From NCBI RefSeq assembly GCF_035917575.1, contig NZ_CP109090.1, positions 7,564,001 to 7,628,000 on the forward strand: DNA of 64,000 nucleotides, in the 5' to 3' direction. This stretch comes from Streptomyces sp. NBC_01788. Lineage in GTDB: Bacteria; Actinomycetota; Actinomycetes; Streptomycetales; Streptomycetaceae. Shown one piece after another: positions 41,712 through 50,214 of the stretch. The notes beneath the pieces were generated by a model, which was not told the DNA's origin, did not search any database, and saw only the letters and a list, made by a program, of their open reading frames with translations. Position 1 is the first letter of the stretch, and every line of letters starts with the position of its first letter. Both the position numbers and the translations under genes were made by a program.

Positions 41712-44087
41712 TCACTCGTCGTCGAGCAGGCCCAGCTCGGCCCAGATCGTCTTGCCCTCGGCGGTGTGCCTGCTGCCCCACCTCCGGGTGAGCTGGGCGA
41801 CCAGCAGCAGGCCGCGGCCGCCCTCGTCCCAGGTCTTGGCCCGGCGCAGATGCGGAGCAGTGTGGGTGGTGTCGGACACCTCGCAGGTCAGGTGCGCCTC
41901 GTCGTGGATGAGGCGGAGGCGTATGGGTGGGGTGCCGTACCGGATCGCGTTGGTGACCAGCTCGCTGACGACCAGTTCGGTGGTGAACGCCGCCTCGCTC
42001 AGACCCCAGTCGTCGAGCCGGTCGACGACCTGTTTGCGGACCGGGGCGACCAGCGACGGATCGGCGGGGATGTCCCAGGTCGCCACCTGGGAGGGCGGCA
42101 GGGCGCGGGTGCGGGCCAGCAGCAGCGCCGCGTCGTCGGAGGCGCTGCCCGCGGGCAGCAGGGTGCGCAGGACGCGGTCGCAGGCCTCCTCCAGGGAGCC
42201 GTCGCGGGCGGCCAGGGCCTCGCACAGCAGCCGGTGGCCGGCGTCGGTGTCCCGCTCGCGGCTCTCCACCAGCCCGTCGGTGTAGAAGCACAGCACACTG
42301 CCCTCGGCCAGCTGGAGCTCGACGCTCTCGAACGGCAGTCCGCCCAGGCCCAGGGGCGGTCCGGACGGCAGCTCGACCCGGCGGGGCGGGCCGTCCGGCG
42401 GGATCAGCATCGGCGGCGGGTGCCCGGCGCGGGCGAGCGTGCAGCGCCGGGAGACCGGGTCGTACACCGCGTACAGGCAGGTCGCGCCGACCTCGCCGGG
42501 CCGTCCCTCGGCCCCGGCCTCGGCGGACAGCCGGGCCACCACGTCGTCCAGATGGGTGAGCAGTTCGTCGGGGGCGAGGTCGATGTCGGCGAGGGTGCTC
42601 ACGGCGGTGCGCAGCCGGCCCATGCTGGCCGAGGCCTGCACACCCTGCCCGAGGACGTCCCCGACGACCATGGCGACCCGGCTCCCGGACAGCGGGATCA
42701 CGTCGAACCAGTCGCCGCCCACCCCGGCCCGGGCCGCCGGGAGGTAGCGGGAGGACGCCTCCACCGCGGCGGTGCGCGGCAGGCTGCGGGGCAGCAGGCT
42801 GCGCTGGAGGGCGAGGGCGGTCTCCCGTTCGCGGGAGTAGCGGCGGGCGTTGTCGATGCAGACGGCGGCGCGGGCCGTGACCTCCTCGGCCAGCAGCACG
42901 TCGTCGGGCATGAAGGGGGCGGGCTGCCGGAACCGGCTGAACACGGCGACCCCGAGGGTCACGCCCCTGGCCCGGATCGGCACGGACATCGCGGCGTGGA
43001 CGCCGAGTTCCTGGGAGTGCAGGCGGCGCACCGGGTCCCAGGACAGCCACTTGTCGAGGTCGCCGGACTCCTTGGAGATCACCACGGAGTGGCTGGTCAC
43101 CAGGGAGGCGCCCTGGGGCGAGGTGGCCGGGTACAGCTCGGTCCGCCCGGTGACGGCGAGCGCCTCGGGACTGCCCGCGTTGATGGAGGCGTGGGCGGCC
43201 CGGCGCAGCACGACCGGTGTCGTCACCGGTCCGGTGAGGGGTTCCCCGCCGTGCTCGGGCGGATCGAGCAGATCGACGCTGACGAAGTCCGCGAGGGCGG
43301 GGACGCAGACGTCGGCGAGTTCCTGCGCCGTCCGGGCGACGTCGAGGGTGGTGCCGACGCGCACGCTCGCCTCGTTGACCAGTTGGAGCCGTTCGCGCGC
43401 CCGGTACTGCTCGGTGAAGTCGTGCGCGGCGACGCACACCCCGCGCACCCGTCCCTGCCGGTCGGTGATCGGGGACATCCGGGCCAGCCAGGCGCTCACC
43501 TCTCCGTTGCCGCCTATCGGCACATACGTCCGCACGTCGTTGCCCCGGCCGGTGGCGAGGACCTGGTGCATGTGCCACTCGAAGTCCTCGCTCTGCCGGC
43601 GGCCGCCGATCTCGGAGATGCGCAGGCCCCTCAGCCGGTCGGCCGGCATCCCGACCACGTCCGCCATCGCGGCGTTCATACCGTGCAGCCGCAGCCGCTC
43701 GTCGTAGATCGCCACCGCGCAGGGCGACTGGATGAGTTCGGCCCGGGCCAGCGGGTCGTCGGGGTCCGGGGGGCCGCCGCCCTCCAGCGGGGTGACCAGA
43801 AGCCAGTTGCCGCCGTCCTCCGGGCGCCGGTGGTGGGCCAGGATCCAGACGGGCAGCGCGCGCCCGTCGCGGTGCCGCACGGTGAGCGTGCCGTTCCAGC
43901 GGGGCTCGTCGGGAAGGGCCACGACCGGGCCGTCGTCCAGCAGATTCGCCGCCCGCTCGCCCAGCACCTCCTCGGGCGCCCAGCCGAGTAGCCGGCGCGC
44001 GCCCTCGTTCCACTCGACGAGGACGCCGTGCTCGTCGACGACAGCCCGGGCTGTGGCCGCGTCGTCGAACGGATACACGGGGCTCAT
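41712..44087 (-). CDS. PAS-GAF-SpoIIE phosphatase with anti-sigma-like ATPase domain
   Basis: A 791-residue multidomain regulator. Two PAS domains are at about 10-110 and 115-235 (IYDERLRLHGMNAAMADVVGMP, VRGVCVAAHDFTEQYRARE). A GAF domain is at about 245-400 (GVTLGVAVFSRFRQPAPF). A PP2C/SpoIIE phosphatase is at about 425-620 (GGDWFDVIPLSGSRVAMVVGDVLGQG, LCFYTDGLVESR). A GHKL ATPase closes it (ELVVSELVTNAIRYG, GRGLLLVAQLTRRWG). Members act on STAS proteins and sigma regulators in response to signals. It converges with the ECF factor gene. The ATG at 44087 has GGAG nine bases upstream; ATG 44132 is possible. Confidence 0.92.
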   Translation of the reverse strand: MSPVYPFDDAATARAVVDEHGVLVEWNEGARRLLGWAPEEVLGERAANLLDDGPVVALPDEPRWNGTLTVRHRDGRALPVWILAHHRRPEDGGNWLLVTPLEGGGPPDPDDPLARAELIQSPCAVAIYDERLRLHGMNAAMADVVGMPADRLRGLRISEIGGRRQSEDFEWHMHQVLATGRGNDVRTYVPIGGNGEVSAWLARMSPITDRQGRVRGVCVAAHDFTEQYRARERLQLVNEASVRVGTTLDVARTAQELADVCVPALADFVSVDLLDPPEHGGEPLTGPVTTPVVLRRAAHASINAGSPEALAVTGRTELYPATSPQGASLVTSHSVVISKESGDLDKWLSWDPVRRLHSQELGVHAAMSVPIRARGVTLGVAVFSRFRQPAPFMPDDVLLAEEVTARAAVCIDNARRYSRERETALALQRSLLPRSLPRTAAVEASSRYLPAARAGVGGDWFDVIPLSGSRVAMVVGDVLGQGVQASASMGRLRTAVSTLADIDLAPDELLTHLDDVVARLSAEAGAEGRPGEVGATCLYAVYDPVSRRCTLARAGHPPPMLIPPDGPPRRVELPSGPPLGLGGLPFESVELQLAEGSVLCFYTDGLVESRERDTDAGHRLLCEALAARDGSLEEACDRVLRTLLPAGSASDDAALLLARTRALPPSQVATWDIPADPSLVAPVRKQVVDRLDDWGLSEAAFTTELVVSELVTNAIRYGTPPIRLRLIHDEAHLTCEVSDTTHTAPHLRRAKTWDEGGRGLLLVAQLTRRWGSRHTAEGKTIWAELGLLDDE

Positions 44088-44253
44088 CGTCGCCACTCCA
44101 TCGCGCACACTCACAGTTAACAGGTGCGTCACTTCCGTCCCAGCCTAGTGCGTACCGGCGCCGTACGGACGGCGACCCCCTGCCGGAGGCAATACGTCCC
44201 GTCAGGACCGTTGACGGATGTCATGGCTGCAACAAGCATGGTGCGTCCGCCCT

Positions 44254-44267
44254 TGGGAGCGCTCCCA
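44254..44267. promoter_or_regulatory. perfect CebR box upstream of GH9 cellulase
   Basis: TGGGAGCGCTCCCA is a 14-bp perfect palindrome identical to the CebR operator of Streptomyces cellulose/cellobiose genes. It lies 37 bases before the GTG of the GH9 gene. Induction by cello-oligosaccharides is expected. Confidence 0.9.
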
Positions 44268-44304
44268 TGGGTGTGGTCCGTACCCTCCCCCGAGGAGCCC
44301 AGAC

Positions 44305-46554
44305 GTGAAACGACGCAGAACCACCCTGCTGTCCGTGGCAGCCCTGCTCGCGGCGGCCCTCACCACCCTGCCGTCCGCCCCGCGGGCCCTGGCCGACGAG
44401 GTCGAGCAGGTCAGGAACGGCACCTTCGACACCACCACCGAGCCGTGGTGGACGACCAGCAACGTCACCGCGGGCCTCTCCGACGGCCGGCTGTGCGCCG
44501 ACGTGCCCGGCGGCACCGCCAACCGCTGGGACGCCGCCGTCGGACAGAACGACATCACCCTGGTGAAGGGCGAGAGTTACCGCTTGTCGTTCTCGGCGAC
44601 CGGCACCCCCGACGCGCACGTCGTGCGGGCGCTCGCGGGGCTCTCCGTGGCGCCGTACGACACCTGGTTCGAGGTGAGCCCGCAGCTGAGCGTCTCGGGC
44701 AACGTCTACTCCTACACCTTCACGTCCCCCGTGGACACCACCCAGGGTCAGGTCGCCTTCCAGCTCGGCGGCACCGCGGACCCCTGGCGCTTCTGCCTGG
44801 ACGACGTGTCACTCCTCGGTGGGGTGGCGCCGGAGGTCTACGAGCCCGACACCGGGCCGCGGGTGAGGGTCAACCAGGTCGGCTATCTGCCCGGCGGCCC
44901 GAAGAACGCCACGCTGGTGACCGACGCCGGCGCCAAGCTGCCCTGGCGGCTGCGCGACGCCCGGGGGAAGGACGTGGCCCACGGCTGGAGCGCGCCGCGC
45001 GGCACGGACGTCTCCTCCGGGCAGAGGGTGCACTCGATCGACTTCGGCACCTACCGGGGGAGTGGCAAGGGCTTCACCCTGGTCGCCGACGGCGAGACCA
45101 GCCACCCGTTCGACATCGGCGACGGCGTCTACGACCGGCTCCGCCTGGACTCGCTGAAGTACTACTACACCCAGCGCAGCGGCATCCCGATCCGCGAGGA
45201 CCTGCGGCGCGGCTACGGCCGCCAGGCCGGCCACCTGAACGCCGCCCCCAACCAGGGCGACACCAAGGTGCCCTGCCAACCGGGCCTCTGCGACTACACA
45301 CTGGACGTCACCGGCGGCTGGTACGACGCCGGCGACCACGGCAAGTACGTCGTCAACGGCGGCATCACCACCTGGGGACTGCTGAGCACATACGAGCGCA
45401 CCCTGCACGCGCGCACCGCCCGGCCCGCGAGCCTCGGTGACCGGACGCTCGCCCTCCCGGAGAGCGGGAACAGGGTGCCCGACATCCTGGACGAGGCCCG
45501 CTGGGAGCTGGAGTTCCTGCTGAGGATGCAGGTGCCCGCCGGGCAGCCGCTGGCCGGCATGGCGCACAGCAAGGTCCACGACGAGCAGTGGACGGGGCTG
45601 CCGCTGCTGCCCAGTCAGGACCCGCAGAAGCGCGAACTGCACCGGCCGACCACCCAGGCGACCCTGAACCTGGCGGCGACCGCCGCGCAGGCCGCCCGCC
45701 TCTACGAGCCCTACGACCGCGCCTTCGCGGCGAAGGCCCTGCGGGCCGCGCGCACGGCCTGGTCCGCCGCGCTCGCCCACCCCGCCGTGTACCCCGACCC
45801 GGACGACGGCATCGGTGGCGGCGCGTACCCCGACGACAACGCCACCGACGAGTTCTACTGGGCGGCCGCCGAGCTGTACCTGACCACCGGTGAGCGGCAG
45901 TTCGCCGACTACGTGACCAAGTCGCCCCTGCACACGGCCGACATCTTCGGGAACGTCAGCTTCGACTGGGCCGCCACCGCGGTGCCCGCCCGCCTCGACC
46001 TCGCCACCGTCCCGAGCAGGCTGCCCGGCCGGGAGAAGGTGCGCCAGTCGGTGATCAAGGGCGCCGGCAAGTACCTGGCCACACTGAAGGCGCAGCCCTA
46101 CGGCATGCCGTACGCGCCCGCCGGCAACATGTACGACTGGGGCTCCAACAGCCAGATCCTCAACAACGCCCGTGTCCTCGCCGCCGCCTACGACCTCGAC
46201 GGTGCCACGAAGTTCCGCGACGGCGCGGTGCAGAGCATGGACTACATCCTGGGCCGCAACGCCCTCAACATCTCCTACGTCACCGGCTACGGCACGGTCA
46301 GCTCCCACAACCAGCACAGCCGCTGGTACGCCCACGAGCTCGAGCCGAGCCTGCCGAACCCGCCGAGGGGCACCGTCTCCGGCGGGGCCAACTCCAGCAT
46401 CCAGGACCCGTACGCGCAGGGCAAACTCCAGGGCTGCGTCGGCCAGTTCTGCTACATCGACGACATCGAGTCCTGGTCGACGAACGAGACGGCCATCAAC
46501 TGGAACGCGGCGCTGGCCTGGATGGCCTCCTTCGCGGCGGACCAGGGCCACTAG
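44305..46554 (+). CDS. secreted GH9 cellulase with CBM4-like domain
   Basis: A 749-residue exported endoglucanase/cellobiohydrolase. The signal peptide is residues 1-31 ([17 protein letters not shown]; cleavage near ALA-D). A CBM4/9-like cellulose-binding domain spans about 33-175 ([14 protein letters not shown]). An Ig-like cellulase N-terminal domain is at about 185-275 ([21 protein letters not shown]). The GH9 (alpha/alpha)6 barrel spans about 285-749. Asp341 and Asp344 in [11 protein letters not shown] and Glu728 in STNETAINW are the catalytic base pair and acid. ASP/GLU residues are intact. A CebR box lies upstream. GTG follows CGAGGAG. Confidence 0.95.
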   Translation: MKRRRTTLLSVAALLAAALTTLPSAPRALADEVEQVRNGTFDTTTEPWWTTSNVTAGLSDGRLCADVPGGTANRWDAAVGQNDITLVKGESYRLSFSATGTPDAHVVRALAGLSVAPYDTWFEVSPQLSVSGNVYSYTFTSPVDTTQGQVAFQLGGTADPWRFCLDDVSLLGGVAPEVYEPDTGPRVRVNQVGYLPGGPKNATLVTDAGAKLPWRLRDARGKDVAHGWSAPRGTDVSSGQRVHSIDFGTYRGSGKGFTLVADGETSHPFDIGDGVYDRLRLDSLKYYYTQRSGIPIREDLRRGYGRQAGHLNAAPNQGDTKVPCQPGLCDYTLDVTGGWYDAGDHGKYVVNGGITTWGLLSTYERTLHARTARPASLGDRTLALPESGNRVPDILDEARWELEFLLRMQVPAGQPLAGMAHSKVHDEQWTGLPLLPSQDPQKRELHRPTTQATLNLAATAAQAARLYEPYDRAFAAKALRAARTAWSAALAHPAVYPDPDDGIGGGAYPDDNATDEFYWAAAELYLTTGERQFADYVTKSPLHTADIFGNVSFDWAATAVPARLDLATVPSRLPGREKVRQSVIKGAGKYLATLKAQPYGMPYAPAGNMYDWGSNSQILNNARVLAAAYDLDGATKFRDGAVQSMDYILGRNALNISYVTGYGTVSSHNQHSRWYAHELEPSLPNPPRGTVSGGANSSIQDPYAQGKLQGCVGQFCYIDDIESWSTNETAINWNAALAWMASFAADQGH

Positions 46555-46612
46555 GGGCTGTTCCGGCCACCCACCCCGGACGCGGGTGAGCGGGCCGGAC
46601 CACCAGGAGGAA

Positions 46613-46643
46613 CGCCGCCGCGCCCCCCAGTGGCGCGGCGGCG
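46613..46643 (+). terminator. hairpin after GH9 cellulase
   Basis: CGCCGCCGCGCC (46613-46624) and GGCGCGGCGGCG (46632-46643) form a 12-bp perfect stem with a 7-base loop, 58 bases after the cellulase stop codon. Confidence 0.7.
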
Positions 46644-46699
46644 CTGCCCCCTACGGCTGCGGACCCGCCCTCGGTACCACTGTCTCATCGCTGTGACCA

Positions 46700-46725
46700 G
46701 CGGGTATTTACGGGAAAGTACCCGC
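46700..46725. promoter_or_regulatory. inverted repeat upstream of toxin-antitoxin pair
   Basis: GCGGGTA (46700-46706) and TACCCGC (46719-46725) are perfect 7-bp arms around a 12-base AT-richer centre, ending 17 bases before the antitoxin ATG. Autorepression by the antitoxin is the usual arrangement for such loci. Confidence 0.5.
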
Positions 46726-46742
46726 GCGGTACCGTGTGGACC

Positions 46743-46988
46743 ATGCCAGCTCTCAATGTGGAGTTCAGCGACCGCGAGCTCGAGGACCTGCGCCAGATCG
46801 CCAAGGAACGCGGCACGTCGATGAAGGCACTCGTGCGCGAGGCCGCCGCCGCGGACATAGCCCGGCACCGGGCCCTCCAGGAGGGTGCCGAGGCCTTCCG
46901 GCGGTTCTTCACCGCACACGCGGACGAGTTCGCGACGGCCTTTCCCGAGGACGAGACGGCCACGAAGGGCGAGGGGCGGGCAGCCTGA
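46743..46988 (+). CDS. antitoxin-like protein of Fic/Doc-type TA pair
   Basis: An 81-residue protein. The first 45 residues are ribbon-helix-helix-like (LNVEFSDRELEDLRQIAKERGTSMKALVREAA), and the acidic C-terminal part (GAEAFRRFFTAHADEFATAFPEDE) could cover the toxin. It starts at ATG 46743, preceded by the inverted repeat and no clear ribosome-binding site, so a leaderless or short-leader transcript is possible. The toxin gene begins three bases after the stop. Confidence 0.78.
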   Translation: MPALNVEFSDRELEDLRQIAKERGTSMKALVREAAAADIARHRALQEGAEAFRRFFTAHADEFATAFPEDETATKGEGRAA

Positions 46989-46991
46989 CCG

Positions 46992-47369
46992 ATGACCCCC
47001 GTCATCCACATCGACGTGCCCTGGCTGCTCCAGCGACACGAGGAAGTCCTGCCGGACCAGCCCGCGGTGGACGACTTCTCGGCCCTGGTGGCCGCCGTCG
47101 CCCGCCACCGCGTCGACCCGCCGCGTCTCGGCGTCGACTCCGACCCCGCCTGGCGGGCCGCCGCCCTGCTGCACACCCTCGCCCTGCTCAAACCCCTGCC
47201 GTCGGCCAACGCCCGCTTCGCCTGCGCGACGGCCGTGGCCTACATGTACGTCAGCGGCGTCGGCATCGACCCGCCCTACGGCGCCCTCGTCGACCTCACC
47301 CGCGACCTGATGTCCGGCAAGACCGACGTCTACGGCGCCGCCGACCGCCTGCGCTCCTGGGAGATCTGA
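46992..47369 (+). CDS. Fic/Doc-family toxin-like protein with degenerate motif
   Basis: A 125-residue all-helical protein of the Doc size. The Fic/Doc active-site loop H-x-F-x-(D/E)-A-N-K-R is reduced here to LKPLPSANARFACATA: the catalytic His is replaced and the acidic residue is gone, while the A-N-x-R part remains. The N-terminus VIHIDVPWLLQRHEEVLP and PPRLGVDSDPAWRAAALLHTLA match the Streptomyces fic-type toxin component. Kinase or AMP-transfer activity is doubtful without the His. It follows the antitoxin gene by three bases. Confidence 0.78.
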   Translation: MTPVIHIDVPWLLQRHEEVLPDQPAVDDFSALVAAVARHRVDPPRLGVDSDPAWRAAALLHTLALLKPLPSANARFACATAVAYMYVSGVGIDPPYGALVDLTRDLMSGKTDVYGAADRLRSWEI

Positions 47370-47444
47370 CAGCCCTTGCCGCATGCCCCCGGTGACGTCC
47401 CGCTTCCTGAATTTCCGTCAATGATGCCCGTGTTGTCTGCATGT

Positions 47445-47471
47445 CTTGTTGCGCGTCAATGAGCTGTGCAA
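47445..47471 (+). promoter_or_regulatory. shared motif CTTGTTGC-N11-CTGTGCAA, copy 2
   Basis: CTTGTTGC (47445-47452), 11 bases, CTGTGCAA (47464-47471), 132 bases before the start of the second sigma-like/lectin gene, against 130 for copy 1 at 34474. Confidence 0.6.
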
Positions 47472-47603
47472 GGCTGAGCGGTCCGTGCGTGGGCAAGGGC
47501 CGGTTCTGAAGAGACAGTTGGGGAGTCGAGCCGAATCGTCCGCCGGCCGTGTGCCAGACCCGCGGGCCCGCTCCACACCGGTACGTACCAAAGGAAGTCT
47601 TTC

Positions 47604-49241
47604 GTGCCCACCCCCCACCCCTCTCGTCCCCCCAGCCCGCCGCCCGGCTGGGTCCCCGGGGAGCCCGACGAATCCATCGCCGCCCGGCTCGCCGGCAGCA
47701 CCGACGAAGAAGTCGCCCACTGCGTCGCCCTGCTGATCGCGCGCCACTGGCAACCCGTCCACGACTACGCGGTGATCTGCCTCGCCTCGTCGGCGCCCCT
47801 CGCGGCCATGGTGACCTCGGCCGCCTTCCATCAGGTCTTCGACCGGCTGACCGTGGGCGAGCCCGGCGTCGCGCTGCGCCCCCGGCTGCTGCTGACCGTG
47901 CGGGACACGGTCCGGCTGTGGGCCGCCGAGGACCGTATATCCGCCGCGCTGCCCGAGCTGCACAAACCCGCCGGCGGCCGGGGCATGCGGGCCGCCGCGT
48001 CCCTGGTCCCGGACAACCGCCGGCTTGCCCAGCGGTCCTTCGAGAACCTTGTCCCGGCCGCTCGGTGCCTGCTGTGGCACACCGAGGTCGAGGCCGAACC
48101 GCTCGATGTCCCGGCCGGGTTGCTGGGCATGGACGAGGAAACCACCTTCCGCACGCTGGAAGAGGCCCGGGACAAGTTCCGCGAGGGCTGCCTGCGCGCC
48201 CACCGCGAACTCGCGACGGGCGACGACTGCCGGTATTACAACCGGTTGCTGGAGGCACCGATCCGCCGCGGCGGCGGCCTGCTGCCGGACGTCAAGCGGC
48301 ACATGGACGAATGCCGCTACTGCCGGGACGCCGCCGCGCAGCTCGGCCTGCTGGAGAACGCGCCGGGCGTGCTGCTCGCCGAGGCGGTGCTCGGCTGGGG
48401 CGCCCGCCGATACTACGACTCCCGTCCGGGCCGCGCCGGACAGACCCCGCGCACGAAGGGCTCCGGCCGGCACGGTGGAAGACGGCCGGGCGGCGGCGGC
48501 CGTGGCTGGCCGCTGTCCCGGTTCGCCGCGCAGGGCCGCCGGGCCTCCGGCGGCCCGCGGTCGTCCCGGGCGCTGCGCACCGGCCTCGGCCTCGTCTCCG
48601 CCTCACTGCTCGCGACCGTGCTCGGCGTCAGCCTGTGGTCGCACGGTGACGGCACCGCCCCGGCCGCGTCCACCGGCGCGCGGGACACGGCGCACGGCAC
48701 CGACCCCGGCACCCCGCCCGACGGTTCCGCGACGCCCCGCTTCACCGTGCCGTCCCCGTCGGCCGACGAGATCCGGCTGCGCAACGTCGCGGCCGGACTG
48801 TGCCTGGCCGTCCGGGACGAGCCGAAGGCCGGGGCCGCCACCGAACTGGCCGAGTGCTCCTCGGCCTGGAACCAGCGGTGGACGCTGGAGGCCGACGGGC
48901 TGCTGAGCAGCGTCGCCGCCCCCGGCCTGTGCCTGGACTCGCACGCGGACGCGGGCGTGGTCGTCCTCGGCACCTGCGCCAAGGCCGGTGACGAGCGGGG
49001 CCCCGACGTGCGCTACGGCATCAGCGCGCAGGGGGAGTTGCTGCCCCGCTGGGGCGAAGGACTCGCGCTCACCACCGCCGCGGCGCAGGCGGAGGCGGAC
49101 ATCGTCGTCAAGGTCGACGACGGCACCGCCGCGCAGCGCTGGTCGGCCGAGCCCGTATCGGTGACTCCGGGACCGCTCTCGGTCGCCGGGACGAGCGCCC
49201 CGCCCACTCACCGGCCCACACCACCGGACGTCACGGCGTAA
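47604..49241 (+). CDS. sigma-factor-like / zinc anti-sigma / TM / ricin-lectin protein, paralogue 2
   Basis: A 545-residue paralogue of the protein at 34631. Shared blocks keep the same residue numbers: a region-2-like block around 48-110 (ARHWQPVHDYAVICL, LAAMVTSAAFHQVF), a region-4-like block around 145-195 (SFENLVPAARCLLWHTEVEAEPL, GLLGMDEETTFRTLEEARDKFR), and the zinc motif HMDECRYC with His233, Cys237, Cys240. One membrane helix is at about 325-345 (LRTGLGLVSASLLATVLGVSLW), and a ricin beta-trefoil is at about 380-515 (CLAVRDEPKAGAATELAECSS, CLDSHADAGVVVLGTC). Its linker is much shorter. The GTG start follows AAGGAAG. The shared upstream motif is described separately. Confidence 0.8.
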   Translation: MPTPHPSRPPSPPPGWVPGEPDESIAARLAGSTDEEVAHCVALLIARHWQPVHDYAVICLASSAPLAAMVTSAAFHQVFDRLTVGEPGVALRPRLLLTVRDTVRLWAAEDRISAALPELHKPAGGRGMRAAASLVPDNRRLAQRSFENLVPAARCLLWHTEVEAEPLDVPAGLLGMDEETTFRTLEEARDKFREGCLRAHRELATGDDCRYYNRLLEAPIRRGGGLLPDVKRHMDECRYCRDAAAQLGLLENAPGVLLAEAVLGWGARRYYDSRPGRAGQTPRTKGSGRHGGRRPGGGGRGWPLSRFAAQGRRASGGPRSSRALRTGLGLVSASLLATVLGVSLWSHGDGTAPAASTGARDTAHGTDPGTPPDGSATPRFTVPSPSADEIRLRNVAAGLCLAVRDEPKAGAATELAECSSAWNQRWTLEADGLLSSVAAPGLCLDSHADAGVVVLGTCAKAGDERGPDVRYGISAQGELLPRWGEGLALTTAAAQAEADIVVKVDDGTAAQRWSAEPVSVTPGPLSVAGTSAPPTHRPTPPDVTA

Positions 49242-49288
49242 TCCGGGGCGACCGCCGCCGGTGCCCGACGCGTCGGCCCAGCACGGAA

Positions 49289-49325
49289 GGCTTCCAGCGC
49301 CGCACATCTCGCCGGGCTGGAAGCC
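49289..49325. terminator. hairpin between convergent genes
   Basis: GGCTTCCAGC (49289-49298) and GCTGGAAGCC (49316-49325) are perfect 10-bp arms with a 17-base loop, placed between the lectin gene and the convergent hydrolase gene: a bidirectional terminator. Confidence 0.65.
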
Positions 49326-49396
49326 GCCCGTGAGCGGGGTCGGGAGCCTCGCTGAGTGGTTGCGTGCACCCGACCGTACTGGCCGGTCGGCAGCGC

Positions 49397-50122
49397 TCAG
49401 CAGCCCCCGGAGCGGACCGTCCGGTCGTCGTTCCGGGCCGCGGCCTTGACCAGGAGCGCGGCCAGTTCTCGGGGCCGGGAGAACATCGGCCAGTGGCCGG
49501 TGTCCATCTCCACCAGATTCCAGCGCTCGCTCCTGAGTGCCTCGGCCACGGCGGGCATCGGCTCGGGCCCGTCCAGCAGGCACTTGACGTACGTCGCAGG
49601 CAGCTCGCCGACCGGGTGCCGCAGCACGGCCGGCTCGGTGAGCGTGGCGCCGGGGTGCGGTGTGCCCTCGGTGACGATGCGGTGGATCTGCTCGTCGGTC
49701 AGTTCCTGGCCGGCGTAGTCGTCCAGGGGCAGCGGCGGCCAGAAGCCGCCGTGCGCGTCGAGCGCACGGCGGACGTCGTCGCTGTCGAAACCCGACAGGA
49801 ACGGCCGGCCGTCGACCGGCACGTTGGAGTCCACGAACACCACGCGCCGCAGTCTGCCGCCGATCCGCTCGGCCGCCTGGCCGACCGGGATGCCCGAGTA
49901 GCTGTGCCCGACCAGGACCACGTCCCGCAGGTCGCGGCGCTCCACGTGGCCGACGATGTCCTGGACGTGGGTCTGCTGCCCGGCCGGCAGATCCTTCTTC
50001 TCGGCGAGACCGCTGAGGCTGAGGGCGTGCACGTCGTGCCCGGCCTCGCGCACGCCGGGCAGCACCTCGTCCCACGCCCAGGCACCCAGCCAGGCGCCCG
50101 CCACCAATACGAAGTGAGTCAT
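49397..50122 (-). CDS. alpha/beta hydrolase (esterase-like)
   Basis: A 241-residue hydrolase. It opens with FVLVAGAWLGAWAWDEVLPGV, the nucleophile elbow is VGHSYSGIP (Ser74), and the His is in MDTGHWPM near residue 219. The RVVFVDSNVPVDGRPF segment resembles plant salicylate methyl esterase-type and hydroxynitrile-lyase-like enzymes. Substrate unknown. It is the last gene of a minus-strand pair with the NCS1 permease, 93 bases apart. Confidence 0.88.
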   Translation of the reverse strand: MTHFVLVAGAWLGAWAWDEVLPGVREAGHDVHALSLSGLAEKKDLPAGQQTHVQDIVGHVERRDLRDVVLVGHSYSGIPVGQAAERIGGRLRRVVFVDSNVPVDGRPFLSGFDSDDVRRALDAHGGFWPPLPLDDYAGQELTDEQIHRIVTEGTPHPGATLTEPAVLRHPVGELPATYVKCLLDGPEPMPAVAEALRSERWNLVEMDTGHWPMFSRPRELAALLVKAAARNDDRTVRSGGC

Positions 50123-50214
50123 GTCCACCAACGTATCCCCGGGGTGTGACAACGCCCCGCGCACCGAGCGCCGTAGGTCCGGGAGGGCGGCGGCGCGCCG
50201 CCCTCCCGGACCGG

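Noticed and set aside
41142..43991. Long plus-strand frame over the phosphatase gene
   Set aside because: Opposite to the well-supported PAS-GAF-SpoIIE gene and without any motif; shadow of codon bias.
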